Assembly (NCBI GenBank): GCA_013399855.1
Contig: VXAY01005812.1
Coordinates: 1 to 64,000, forward strand
Reading direction: 5' to 3'
DNA length: 64,000 nt
DNA from: Oxyruncus cristatus
Taxonomy: Eukaryota; Chordata; Aves; Passeriformes; Cotingidae
The notes below the pieces were generated by a model, which saw only the letters and a list, made by a program, of their open reading frames with translations, made no database searches and was not told the DNA's origin. Of the stretch, positions 1-12,899 are shown in pieces (position 1 is the stretch's first letter; every line of letters begins with the position of its first letter). Made by a program: the position numbers and the translations under genes.

Positions 1-998
1 AGGGCCTTGTTCTGTTTCAGTATCTTGAAACAACTTACTCTTTCACACTGGAGTTTTATTACATCCAAAGAATACAGTGTGTTGGATGGGGTTTTCTTAT
101 TTTTTTAATTACCATCAGAAGATGACATTTATTTGGATGAAGAGTTTCAGTAAGCTAATGCCCTCAGTCCTGGGCAGCACTGTGTAGGTATAAAAGCCAG
201 TACCTGATTTACAGCTTTCTGCATTCAAAAGGCTTTGTGGCAGAAGTATTAAAGTGAGTGCAGAGGTACTAAAGCAGCTTTATTTCTGAGTCAGGAAGAA
301 GTATGTAGGCTGTGTTTACAGAGACGCTGGTGGCTGAAGGGTGTTTTGGGCACTGTCCATTTATATTAGTGTTCTGAAGACCCCCTTCTGGTTCAGCTTT
401 TTGGCAAACCAGAAATTAGGATGCTAATGTTTCTGCAAAGAAGAATCCAAGTACTCTTGGCTGCCTCCATGTATTGCCTGAGATCACATGTCCGAGGTGT
501 GGGTGCTGCCCTGTAACAGCACACCTACAGGAATACAGCCCATGCCCACTGCCAGAGCTGTGCCCAGTTTGGTGCTGGCAGCTCCCCACTGGAGTGTGCT
601 GTGTATCAGCAGAGAGCCTGCTTACAGGAGCACATGCATGTCGGGGCATTTTCTTGTGCTGAAAAATCTGGATCTTTATTGGAACAATATTTTTTGAGCA
701 GTTTCCTCTGTGCAAATAGGGCTTAATTGGTACTTGTGTTCTGCTTAATTATGTTTCACATTTTGGAACAATCTGCTCAACCTGAACAGCAGTCCTGTGA
801 AGTGGGAAGACGTGATTTTCTGGGAAGCACTAGCTCATTTCTATGGAATCTGCAGAGTGCTCATTTAGTAGTGGTGTTTCTCTCCTCAATTCTGCCTAGG
901 CCAAACCAATATGTTCTTATTCTAGTCTTTGCACAGGTGAATTGTGAGGCCTGCTTGCACCTGGACTTAAGAAATAACTCAGAAGCAGTTAATTAGGG

Positions 999-1496
999 TG
1001 AGATAAGGAAAGGGTTTACTGTGCCAAGGCAATAGTTGTTACAAGACGCGCGCCCCTGAATACAGTTGTTCACGTCTTTTATAATAAGTTCTGTCCAATC
1101 CTGTTAGGCCACGACTAAGTTCTGCCCCCGGCAGCCTCTCTGGAATTGGGTCTGGGGGATTTTTGGGACCCCCTCTTCCTCATCTTCATCTTCCTCGGAC
1201 CTCGTGATGTTCTTGGAGTCTCTCCAAAGTACTGGGCCTGAAGGTCGTTGTGTCTACATCTATATCTTCTTGCGCAAATTTGGGGTGTTTTCTACAGTTC
1301 TACCTTGAAAATAAGACTAAACATTTCTACTGAATTCAGGGGTAGATTTGATATGGGGAGCATAAGAGGGTTAAGGAATGTGTAAACTACTTGTACTACA
1401 GGGTAAGGGAACAAGGGCTGCTGCTTTTAAAATCTACTTCTACTACTTATAAAACTTATAAAGCTTACAAAAAATTAGAAAACTAAAAAAAAACTA
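999..1496 (-). mobile_element. Candidate solo LTR or LTR-like insertion
   Basis: This CpG-rich block stands out from AT-rich surroundings. It is bounded by perfect 6-nt repeats ttaggg (993-998 and 1497-1502). On the minus strand it ends CCTTATCTCA, has TATAAAAG (1076-1083) about 80 nt before that end, and AGTAAA near the end. The minus-strand 5' end reads TAGTTT instead of the expected TG start, so the boundary or the call may be wrong. An alternative LTR edge is TGTAGAAAAC at 1287-1296, but it has no matching flanking repeat. Confidence 0.4.
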
Positions 1497-3220
1497 TTAG
1501 GGCTTAAGGCATCAATTGCCATAATGCAGTGATCTGTCCAAATGCTCCCACATTTACTCCTGCTAGGGATGCTGGTATTGCCTTATAGTTTTATGGCAAG
1601 TTCTGTTTTACACACTGCTTTTTCTGAACGGGATTAAGAGTATGCTAACAAACAATTTTTTTTTTTTCTTTAAAAAGGTAAGCAAACACACACATGTTTT
1701 TAGCCTGGGGAAATAAATACTTCTGGTTGTGTTTTAAAACCCCAAACCAAAGCTTCATTTCAAAAAACAAACTGATCATAAGAAATTTGCACTTAAATCT
1801 ATAGTAGAAATAACAACTAATTGTTCTTTTAAAGATCCTTAGCACAAAATTGGTGTTGTGCAGACCAGTGTATGTGCCCTGGACATGAGCACACATGTAT
1901 TACAGCTCTGCTCATTCACTGCATAGGTCCCCAGTTAAGAAGTAAAATTTTGTGGAACTGGGTAACATAACAGAAAAAAAGCTGCAAAGAGCTGTGACAA
2001 ACTGACCACAAACACAGTGTAGAGGCAGTTAGCTTCTGCTGGTATCACAACGATGTGAGCATTTGTCAGGAACGAAATTTGAAAGATTTTCCCAAATTAA
2101 GTTTTCTAAGTCACAGTCTAAACTTCCATTTTGTGGAAAATAAAGAATTCATTTATTTTTTTTTTTTCCAAATACAGAATGTCATCTTTGGAGGAAGTGA
2201 CATCTCCCACAAAACAATCTGAATTCCAAACAATATCAGTGGCCTGTTGGGGGCTCATGCACCCAAGGGTGCCTCAGACACAGGGATCTGCAGCCCCCCC
2301 CAGCGTGGTTGTGGCTGTGGGGCACCCCCTGGGAAGCACCAGCCCACAGCAGCATCCAGCTCTGGGGTGGGAATGGAGCCAAGTGCTCTGGCTGTCCTCA
2401 CCTGGGGGCTGCTACTGCTTCTTTCATACACCTGTGGCTGCATTTGATGCTTCCCCAGCAGTGACTGCACACAGGCCTGCCCTGGGGAGGGCACAGCAAG
2501 GCCCTGGATCAGAAGAGAACGTGCACACACACACATAGAAGCATGAGTTCTCTCTCTCTATGTGAAAAGTCCCAGTCCAGAATAAAATCTAAGGGGTGGC
2601 TGCAGCTTTGTGGTCCACTGCCCTTAAACAATGTATGTGATTGAGGGTGCCTGTTACAAGAGGTTTATGTGGTTTAACTTGTGTTTTTCCTTGTGCTGCT
2701 GTTTATTAACCTTCTTTTTCTGAATGTCTGCTTAGTTCTACCGTCAGGTCTGCAGCCAGTGCCAAGTGTGTGTAATCCCACCGGTTCAAAAAAAGTTCTT
2801 CTGAGGGGAAAAAAACTTAGATTTTACACTGCAGTTAAAACATGCTTGAATGTACAAATATACAGTTCTATTTTTCCCATAGCAACTCAAGGAAAAAATG
2901 TCCTTGAATTAGGCACTGAACTAATTACTATTTCTGATTGCTTGATTTCATCCTGTTGTATATTCATTGATTATTGTTCTTCCAAAAGCCTTTTCCTAAC
3001 TCAAAGCTAGGGGAAACCAGTGTACATGGAAATCGGTGCAGCCATAAATCAGGGACTTGAAGTGTTTGATTTGTTTTTCACTGAGAAAAAAAAACATTGA
3101 TAGCAATAATTCTCAGAGAGAATAAGTCCATTTGTAATGCATTGTCTTGGCTCATCAGAGGTTTTTTGATGAATAACCTATTCCAGAAAAGAAAAAAATT
3201 AAGTTCACTTAATTTATAAT

Positions 3221-3507
3221 TCAGAAGTCTCTTATAACTATTTCATCAAGTGCCCTCTGAAGAGTTTCTGATATTTCTTCTGAGAAAACATCAGGTTTGG
3301 TTGCTTGTTTCTCATGATTTTCCTTTTCTCTTGCTGCTTTGGAATCATAATCTTGCCTTGGTTCCAGCTCACCCTGCATTTCCCAGTTTGTGGAAACCCA
3401 TTTAGGGCCAGTGGCTTGGGACAGCCAGAGGAAGTTGCTGCCTCTGTATCCTTTATCTGTCCTCTCACATACCTTACCAAAACCTGGGCAGGAGACTTCC
3501 ACTATTT
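3221..3507 (-). CDS. Unidentified minus-strand open frame, possible terminal exon or pseudogene fragment
   Basis: On the minus strand, a splice-acceptor-like ctcctgcccag is followed by an uninterrupted frame beginning GFGKVCERTDKGYRG and ending LQRALDEIVIRDF before TGA, about 94 codons. Roughly two thirds of its first codon positions are purines against about half of third positions, which is coding-like. The composition is hydrophilic, with Trp residues early and a charged, coiled-coil-like end. The frame has no ATG; its upstream edge is a TTG after a nearby in-frame stop, so it would have to be an exon joined to upstream exons at higher coordinates. I do not recognise the product. It may be an exon of a nested gene, a decayed retrocopy, or chance. 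Confidence 0.3.
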
Positions 3508-5579
3508 TTTTTTTCCCCAAGCAGTAATTCCTGACCTAAAATTTAGTCTAGTAAAAGTATCATAATATGCTTAAGCTGTTGCATTAATGCAGTGGGTAAC
3601 TGTGTTAGGGATTTTCTCTTGGCCTAGTTACACATTAGTGTGTCAGGATGTGGGTTCTGTGCCCCTGATGGGAGGCTGGGGCTGCCCTGCTGCTGCTGCT
3701 GCCAGTCCTGTCTCCTGCTGTTGGACTGTCAGGGGACATTTCATTGCAGTTGGCTATACAGTAGTTTTTCAGGAAATAGAATTTGCATGAATATATTTCT
3801 ATTTTTGGTTCTTCATTTCTCCCCAGCACCAAATTAAAAAAAAGAAAAATATAAAGTGACATTTACCAGCAGATTTCTTCCTCTGCCCAGGTGTGGCTGC
3901 AGGTGTCTTAGAGTAACTTCAGTGCTGTCTCAGGCTCTCTGTGTGACTCTGGGTCAGTCTTCTGGAAGAGGGGCACTTGTAAAGCAGATGCTCATGAGCC
4001 AGGGCTGCCCAGGTATGCCCCAGCCTTGGCACCAGGGACAAGCTCCTCTGCTCCCCTCAGAGCACTTGTTCATGACAGCTAAATATGCCTGGTTTCCTGC
4101 TGAGATGATAAACCTTTAGTGTAGGAATGCCCCTACTGTGCAATGCGCAATATTTGGGCCCTGACTTCAGGACCACTGATCTAACTGATGGAGATGAGGA
4201 TCCAGTCAAGCTCCAGAAGGGGAATTACCCTCTGTGAGCTCAGCTGAGTGGTGGAAAGGTCTCTGCTGTGAACATGACTGATTCCTATGATGATGCTCTG
4301 TGCAATCCAGACTGCATCTTATTACAGTGAGTAAGCTTCTTATGTTACTTTTCTGCATAGGAGGAGTTCTTAGGCTCAAAGTTTACTGAAGAGCTGTGCA
4401 TGGCTTGGGTACAAAGACATCTGCTCTGGATGGGCAAATTGAGTTCAGATTGCTGGTGGTAGGGACATGGTGCTCAGGAGTATCACTCTGTGTACATCGT
4501 GTTCTTATTCTATTTCCTGGGTTAGATGGATTTCTTTGGTCTGACTTAAGGCAGCCATTCTTATGTGTCACCTTTCCAAGACAAAGATGTTACAAAGCAT
4601 GAATAGGTCAGTATAAATGAGGAACACTAACTAGGTGAGAATGCTGCTGAAATCTGTTCCGAGCGCATGCTCTGCTAGCCTGTGAAGTGCCTAGACTGCA
4701 GTTTCTTGGAATACTAATTTATTTTTTTTCAGTCTGTGTTGATACTTGGCTTTAGTTCTGCTGCCAGTTTGCTCAGCAAAGGGTTCGTCCTAGCTGGAGT
4801 TCAGCACCTGCCCGAGATCTAGAGAGAGCCTGACCCTGCAGCACAGAAACAGCTTTAATGCGAGTTCCCTCACAGAGCCTGAGCAGGTGACAGTTCTGGA
4901 AAAGGAGCAAACCTAGACACACAGCTGATGTGCCTATATTGTGACTGCTCATTTCCTTTTTGGAAATCGCCCTGGGTTGCTCAGTTTGCTCTATGAAATA
5001 CCAAAGTCAACTCAGGACAAGTGGTGGTGTTGCCTTTGGAAGGAAGACTACTGAGCACATTGCAAATAGGTTCATAGCTGTTCGCTGAGCTTCCCTGTGC
5101 CTTTCTGAGGCTGATGCTGGTAAGGCAGACAGATGTTCTCAGCCCTCTGCTAGCTGGGGTTTTCCCTGTTGTACCAGCCCTGAGTCTCATTTTTTTGGTG
5201 ATTACACTTTTCCACATGGCTGATTCCCGGCTCTTGTTTATAAAGCATTGTGATGGAGCATGGCATGAAATGTGACTGCTTCCCTGCTTGGGAAGCCATA
5301 TGTCCCCTCTTCTGGATAAGCAATGGATGTATAGATGTGCTCATACAACAACAGCCCTGTTAAACCTGATTTATTATACCAGAGTCAAAAGAAAGCTCAG
5401 CAGCATGTACTGCCAGTAGCTCTGGGAATATGGTAAAAGAATCTGGTGGACCTTCTTCAGATAAGTCACTCATTTAATGTTTATTTAATCACGTGCATGC
5501 TTGCCATAAGTTCTTCCTGTTGGTCACCTTTCAGTCTGTCACTCTGTTACTCTTGGCTGCATTCCTTAGATTGCTGTTT

Positions 5580-5585
5580 GAAGTG
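5580..5585. repeat. Target-site duplication, left copy of LTR
   Basis: gaagtg, matching gaagta at 6159-6164 at five of six positions. It directly abuts the inferred LTR edge. Confidence 0.5.
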
Positions 5586-6158
5586 TGAGAAATATCTCTA
5601 ATTAAATTCCAGAGACAGCCAAATAAGAGTGAAACAAAGAACTTTAATCTCAGGGCGCTGGGTACAGTCAGCCTCATGCCAGAGTCTGAAAGCACATGTG
5701 GATGGGAGGGATGAGTCTTTTTAAGGTTTCTTGATTTACAGAACCACTCCCTCGCTTCTCCCATGCCAAGCCCTGCTCCTTTTCTTCCTTAATAGGTGAT
5801 ACAGCCCTCTTCTTGAATTCGATCGGGTCGCTCAGGGCTGGCTCTCACCTTCCTTCGCCAGTCCATGGGTTGTCTTCTCTGACCTATCCGGATGTTTCCC
5901 TGTCCCACCGCGTGGTCCCTTGGCAGTGAGCCCAGACTGCTCTCTCTGCCTTACACGCTTTCCGGTGCCTTTACACTGTCACTGTGAGTAACTGTGAGTA
6001 GACCTGCAAGCAACAACCAGCAACTGCAGGCAGCCCACCAGTCCTCAACCACCAAATGACTCCCCAATCCCCCAAACAAAACAACCTCTGGGCACCTCAA
6101 CGTGAGGCAACTATGAAAACTCATGCTTGTAATAAAACCGCCTTATTTATTTCCTACA
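5586..6158 (-). mobile_element. Probable solo LTR of an avian endogenous retrovirus
   Basis: Read on the minus strand this 573-nt block starts TGTAGGAAAT and ends ATTTCTCA, so it has TG...CA ends. It is flanked by near-identical 6-nt direct repeats, gaagtg (5580-5585) and gaagta (6159-6164), as left by retroviral integration. On the minus strand a TATA-like TTAAAAAG (5717-5724) precedes an ATTAAA poly(A) signal (5643-5648) about 57 nt from the 3' end, as in a U3-R-U5 layout. CpG is denser than in the neighbouring intron. No gag, pol or env frame is present, so this is a solo LTR. Family assignment needs a repeat library. Confidence 0.6.
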
Positions 6159-6164
6159 GAAGTA
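6159..6164. repeat. Target-site duplication, right copy of LTR
   Basis: gaagta, directly after the taca edge of the inferred LTR. It pairs with 5580-5585. Confidence 0.5.
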
Positions 6165-9100
6165 TGTGGAGTGGTTTAGACACAAATACTGTACTCTATA
6201 AATACCAAGCACTGTATAAATACCAACCTAGAAAAAAATGCATGTTTTAAGTCTTTGCTATGACTGGAGTGGGGCTTTGTGTTATGTGGCAGCACAGAAC
6301 CAAAGTAAAAGTCAGGCCCATGTATAGGGTGGGAGGTGTGTTAACTGAGAGCTAATGAAATTGAAGGGACTTGCAGGGAGCACTGGGAAAGCATGCTTAC
6401 ATGTATAAGCATTATTATTCCCATTTTAATGTTGAGGCTTTTCTGCTGGAAAGATGCAGAGCCGTTAGTCATTTCTATTGTAGGGTTGGAAGTGGATTCA
6501 TTAGCAGTCGAATGCTGTCAGTGGCACTCCTGGCTGCGGTGCGTTCCTGTGAGCAGATAACGCTGTCTGATGTTCCTGTCTAGGAGGCTGAAAGGAGCTG
6601 TCAGTGCTAGTGAACAAGAAAACTGCACTTGTGGTGCAGTTCATGTTAGACATTCCTCTTTTCAAATACCTGGGCTCTGCAGTCCAAGACCTGCTAAGGA
6701 TGTAAGAACTGATTTGCATAAGCCATTTTGTGTTTCTAGCAAATTATTGCAAGTTCAGCAAAATACCCCTTTCAGGGGAATGGTGTATTCTAATGTTTGT
6801 TTCTTTGAATTCCCTAAAGGGAAATGACTGATTGTGAATTCTGCTGAGAGGCCATTAATGTGCTAGAAGTATTTTCTTGCTGGGCTTGAGGTTTTCTGCA
6901 GGTGGCATCTGAGAAGCAGCAGACAGTTGGGGTTTGGGGTCCAGGTTTTTGGGAGATTTGGAAAAACATTTTGTAATGTGTCCTATTGTAATCTTACAAT
7001 TTAATTGTAGCCAGGACTAATAAGTGCACCAAGTGCAACTTAGTATTTGAAAAGATTTGATTGTGAGTGCTTGTCCTTGGATTGATAGTTCAGACAGGCT
7101 TTTCCAGGGTCTCAAGGGATATAGAATTGTGTTTAAAACAGAGCAGAGTATCTTTTTTTTCTGCGAAGTTTATTATTGATGTTTGGAAAAAAAATTGTAT
7201 GAAGTGAAGCTTGGATTGCTGTTGGGGCAGCTAGAGAATTTCTGGAAAACAGCAGAATACATCCCAAACCACACAAGCAGTGTTGGTGGTAGTTTGGACA
7301 CAACTCTGGGCAGTGCTTCTGCTCAGACTGCAGCCCAACCCTGACCTCCTGAGGTTGAGCGTGATGTGGAAGATTTGCAGCACTGAACGCTTGTTTTTCC
7401 GGAGTGTGTGTGTGCTGCTGCACGTGGTGTCTGTGTCCCTCCGCACACCCCCAGCCGGGCCACCCACCAGCAAAGGTGCTCAAGGAGATGTTCCAGGGTT
7501 TTACCACGGAAACGAGCACACCTGTTAACTCATTAGACACTACCTACTCCGCATCTCTTAAATTAAGATCATATACGCTTGAGGGAAACAGCCTTTAACG
7601 CTCCAACAAAACACAGAATCGTTCTCAGGAGGGGGATGTATGTCAGCCTGAGCTGTCTTTTGTGCAGAGACAGTGAAGCTGAATTGAAGAAGTGATGCTG
7701 AATATATTCACAATTTCATATTAACAGAGTAAAATGGAACGTGCTGTCAGGTTCCGTGGCCTGTAAAGTTCATGTATGGCAGGAAATATATTTGTTTAAC
7801 AAACCATGCAAAATTATTCAACTACATAAAAAGTTAGTATGTAAATATTTTTCACTTTTTATTTCATTTCAGTTCAGAATTGGTGTGTTACCAAATGGCA
7901 TTTCAATCTCTTGCCTCACTGTTAAGTGATGTACTGTGTTTCTTACAAAGCACAAAACTGAAGAGAATGGTTTTCACTCTGCAATGTGAGGAGTGTAACA
8001 CAATACTTCATTTGTGGTGGAAATTGCTGTATTATGACAATGTAAGGAAATGTGATATTTAAACAGGAGTAATATTGAGAAATGCTCATACTGTGTTAAT
8101 CAAAAGTGAGTAAGGTTAAAGTGTACCAAAAAAAAAAGGCAGTTCTTCCTGAGAGGTCTGGAGGAGGACTGCGGCAGAGGTGTCTGGGTTAAGCAGGGGC
8201 CATATCCAGCTCACCATTACCAGCCAGTGGTGCCTCCAGCAGAGGTGGAGGTAGTGCTGCTCAGGTGCGAAGGGGAAGAAGAGGTTTCTCTCTGTGAGGT
8301 GCAACAGCTGGAGCAGCTCTGCCTGGGAGCATGTGCTGAGAGGAGCTTTTACAGCTCCCAGTGCTGCAGCAGGTGTGCAGCTGTCCTTCTGGCAGCTACT
8401 GACATCTTTGTCATTTGTTTTGCCCCCCCAACTTCTCTGAGAAGCAGCAGATTGCCTAATTTGAGGAAGTTTTTCCTACTGACCGAACTAGAGCCTGCAA
8501 AGCAGCTTCTGTTGTAGGCTGTTACTTGCCACCACCATAACAGATGTGACACAACTGGAGGACAGTAGCTTTTCCACTGGCTCTGTTATGTTTGTGTAAT
8601 GAATGTATTTCTCCCTGAGGGCAGGGAGGTTGTGTTGGGGCTCCTGTGTCTGAGAAGACAGAGCTGGCTGAAAGCAATCCTGGAGCTAAGGACCCATTCC
8701 TCAGTATATTTGGCAGTGAGGAATTTGAGCACAAAGCCATTTTATATCTATTCTAATTTGTTCCTTTAAATTTTTTTCAATTAAAGGAGCAGTCTGGTTT
8801 ATAGTCTAAAAACCTTGCTTTCTGAATTTGAAAACCCTCTTGACAAAAAAAAAGACCTAGGCAGACCTATCTCCAGCCACCCAAATGTCCCATCACCCCC
8901 TACAACACTCCAGAACACTGGTTTCCTGAAAGTTTCTTTCTAAATAGGAAAATACCTTCTTTTTACCTTGTACCAGAAATCTACTCTACAACAGGATTGG
9001 GTTAGCATTAAAATAAATCCTATCTGCCATGTTTAGTTTCTGAGACAGTAGGAACAAAGTCAAGCAATAAGTTTGGGGTGTGGAATGGCTTTTGACCAGC

Positions 9101-12100
9101 ACAATTGGAATGACGTAAAATCCACTGTTGTTCAGGTTTTTTTTGAAATTCAAATGATTAGGCATGGGCTCAGGTACAAAATGCTGCCACGCAGATGGTG
9201 CAGAGGAAATGTGAGCATTTTGTTAGCATGCACTCCTGTATCGTATTTTGGTACCTGTGAGGTTTGTGTTGGTTTTTCCTTCATCTTTCTTTAAGCTATA
9301 AAGGAAAGAAAATACTTTTAGTCAAATTACATTGAAAAATGCATCTGGATTTAAAGGGTTTAAGAAGAGTCTTATATTGGTTTTCTCCTACGTTTGTTCA
9401 CAGCTCACCCTGGTCAGGTACAGGTGGGTTGTCCCCTTCCCTTCAGCCAGCCCTGATGGTTTGGTCATGGCATTACCTGCTGCTTGTAAACAAACAACTG
9501 GCATGTTAGCAATAACACTCAGAATTGATGGACTGAGTTTTTGCCAATTTATTTTCCTTTTCGTTTATCTGCAGTTGCTCAGAAATTGCTCTATTTCACT
9601 GCCCAGAGATTAATCCATAACCTGGGGGGCTTAGGGGAAAAAAAAAACACCCAAAGCATAAAAATCCTCTTGGAAGAAATGACAAATAATCAAGTCTGCA
9701 GTAACTGCTTCTTTGTGCTTTGGAAAAAGGTTTTAGAAGTGGTGATAACAACATCATAATTCCTTCTATTTGTGCTATTCAATATGCTAAGTAGACATAG
9801 GCAAATGAATTTGAGATGATTAAGAACTTTTTTTTTTATTGAAAAGTGCCTTTTTTCAAAAAAGAACAATTCACTGTTAAATAAACAAGTATAGACTGTA
9901 AACCAAAATCTCACAATTTTAATAATCTGGAAGGGAATTAATTTTCCATTGAACCCTTGACAGCTGACTCCATGAAGATTTTCATACAGTGAAGAAAAAC
10001 ATGTTGTTACAAGAAGCTTTTTTCTATTTCTCTTTTTAAAGGGCTTTTTTTCCTGTCTCTGTAGAGAGGAAAAGAAAATATTGTTTACATCCAGAAGGTA
10101 TTACCTACAGTTTAAAGTTTTGATAACCCATAGGGTTACCCTATGCAGAAATTTGGGTTATTTTTTGCCCCCCCCCTTTTTTTTTTTTGCAGCACATCTA
10201 CTGTCTTCTTGTTAACCAAAACTATCTCTGTTGCATCTTCACCTTTTCAAGCCCAGTATTTACAGTGGGCCCTCTCCACCTACTCTCTTGCTTTTTATTA
10301 ATTCATTACACCCTTACTAAATCAGGCCATTGTTATTGTGCTTTCTCTAATGACTGCATTTACATTTCTTTGTTCCCATCAATGGAAATTAGTTTGCAGC
10401 TAGTGTTAACATGCAAATTTAGAACTATCCTCATTAGACTTAAAATGGGAGATTATTTTTTTCCTGTCCTCAGGTTACCCAGCAAAGTGAGTGATTTCGT
10501 GGCTACTGGCCCAACACCTTTGTCTTCAGCAGAGATTCAGGGCCTCTTTAAGCAACCAGCTCATTCTCTTCATTTAATACAAACCTGTTTTGGTGGATCA
10601 AGAAGGTTAAAAGTCATTTGATGATACATGCGATACAGTATTTATTAAATTTTACTAATTGTTTTTATATGCTTTCAGTAAGGCTCCTGGTATGAACTGC
10701 TCTGTCTGCTGTGGTTATGTATAAGATTTACATCCATGGTCTACTTGATCCCAGTGTCCATTGGGGCCATCAGTGCATCCTCTGTGGGACAAGATGTGCT
10801 CACAGGTGTGTGGGAGGTCCCAGGTGATCTCCCTGGGCAGCAGCACAGGGCAAGATACTGCAGAGCCAATGGTGTTGTGGGAGAGCTTTTGGGAACGTTT
10901 GGGCAGCTGGAGGCACATGCTGCCTGGAAATGAGGGCCACAGATGCCAGCTGGATTGAGGGCAGGAGCTGCCAGGGCTGGAGGTCAGGCTGGGGAGCCAC
11001 AGGTGATCACATTCTGATCAAAGCTCTTATGCCTTGTGCAGGTTATTGCAGATCACGCTGTGTGCCCAGTTCTCCAGTAAAAGGAAAACGGTGATATGAG
11101 AAGACATATACATATCTTTAAAACTATTACTTATTACATTTTTTTACTTTTAACCTAATTTTCTAAAGTTATTTTTCCCAGGATATGTGAGGGCAGTACA
11201 AAATGACCATGTTGCAAAGGCACCAGTTAGTCTTCCAGACCACCTGAGACTTCTTCACCCTTACTAATCATTGTTTTATTTCTACAGCTGTGGAGAGCTA
11301 AACTGTGGGGCACAAGGCTGTGGACCCCTCTTGTTGGCCCTCAATAGACTTTACATGCAAAGTCCTGCTTATCCCGTATCCAAGTTGTTAGGATGCTGCA
11401 TTGCTCTCTTGCTGTGGGCAGGGATGCTGGCATGGGTGCATGACTGTGTGCATGCTTCCCTTCACATGCTGCCCTGAGTTTCGTGGTCATACAGGGAGCA
11501 GCAAGCTCTGACTTCTCCTGCTCCTTGGGGTAAGGGGAAGAAGCAATTCAGGGGAAAAAATGTAACTTGGAAACAATCCCACAGTCCCTGAGAAAGAGGA
11601 CCTTCTGGCACTTGCAGAATGCATCCAATGTGACCTTAAAATAAACAGAAGACAAAGCTGTGAATGGTTGTCGCTTTCTTTTTGTTAAATTTTTTTCTTA
11701 CTTTTTCCTAGACCCTGCCCGATGGTTTTACATGTATCAGAGAGGTAAAATTTAAACCTGTCTGACTATCGGCCTTATCATTTTTGTCGCAAAAGTTTTC
11801 TTAACCTAGGAAACAGGTTCCCCCTGCCTGAGTATATTCTCATAGAAGTAGAAGGAAATAGAAGGAAAATGGCCCAGTTCTGGGTAAGGCTGCAGCTGGG
11901 CAGCAGCACAGCCCTGTCTCAGGAAGGAAGCCCCAGCTTTGGCTCGACCTCCAAGTCCTCCTGTGTGCAGTGTTTTAACACATGACATGCTGAGTTAAGT
12001 GCTTCCCAGTTCAGGGGCTCAGCATATGAAGTTTTGAGATGGCACTGGGAATTTTTTGAAAATCATCATTCTAATCTTTCTAGTGAGGTGGGGTTTTTTT

Positions 12101-12826
12101 GCAAATTCACCATTCAACAGCTGCTTGGAGGAAAGCACTTGTCCCAAAAGCACATTTTCTGCAGCATCCCCAAACAAGCTCTCAGTGGTTTTTCACCTGT
12201 TTTGACAAGTTGTTTGCCTTATTAATGCTGCTACAAGATAGGTGGGAATGTGCAAGGAAGATTGAAAAGAAGGTGCTGTCCTGGGTAAGGTCCAGTGCAC
12301 TGAAAGGACACTCTGCAGTCTCCTCCTGTGGGACTGGCCCAGCAAAACTAGTTCTAATGAAGAGTGGACTTCATATACTGTTTGCAGAAACAGCTGAAGT
12401 CAAATTTGATCTTGCTCATTTCATGTTCAAACCATTGTACCTGGCCTTAGTTGTGTGCCAGAAAGACATTTGAGAAGTACCTGTGGCTCCTGAAAATTCC
12501 TGCACTTCATTTTTTGGAGTATAATGTTTTTGCATCCCTGTGCACAACTGTGAAACTAATTAAAGGAGTGTAGAGGCAGAGAAAAGTATTCATACATGAC
12601 ATTTTGCATAGATCATTGCAAGGATTAGACAAGAAATCTTTAAAATCTATTTTTTATTAGTAATATTTATTATTATTAGCTATTTTTATGTCAGAATTTT
12701 ATACACTGTGAGTTTTCATGTAGCTTCTTCTTCAAGTGGTGGTGTTGCAGGTTCACACAAGCAGAGCAACCCTGCTAAACCTGACTGTTTACATAACGAA
12801 TTTGATATTGCTGGTTCAGTAGTAAA

Positions 12827-12899
12827 AATCACAGAATCCCAGAATATTCTGAGTTGGAAGGGACCCACAAGGATCATCAAGTCCAACTCAAACTAGATC
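12827..12899 (-). mobile_element. CR1 LINE 3' end fragment
   Basis: The stretch with cagaatattctgagttgg, aagggacccacaagg and atcatcaagtccaactc is the reverse complement of the avian CR1 LINE 3' end. Only about 75 nt remain, a typical 5'-truncated copy. The element is oriented on the minus strand, antisense to KCNIP1. Confidence 0.85.
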
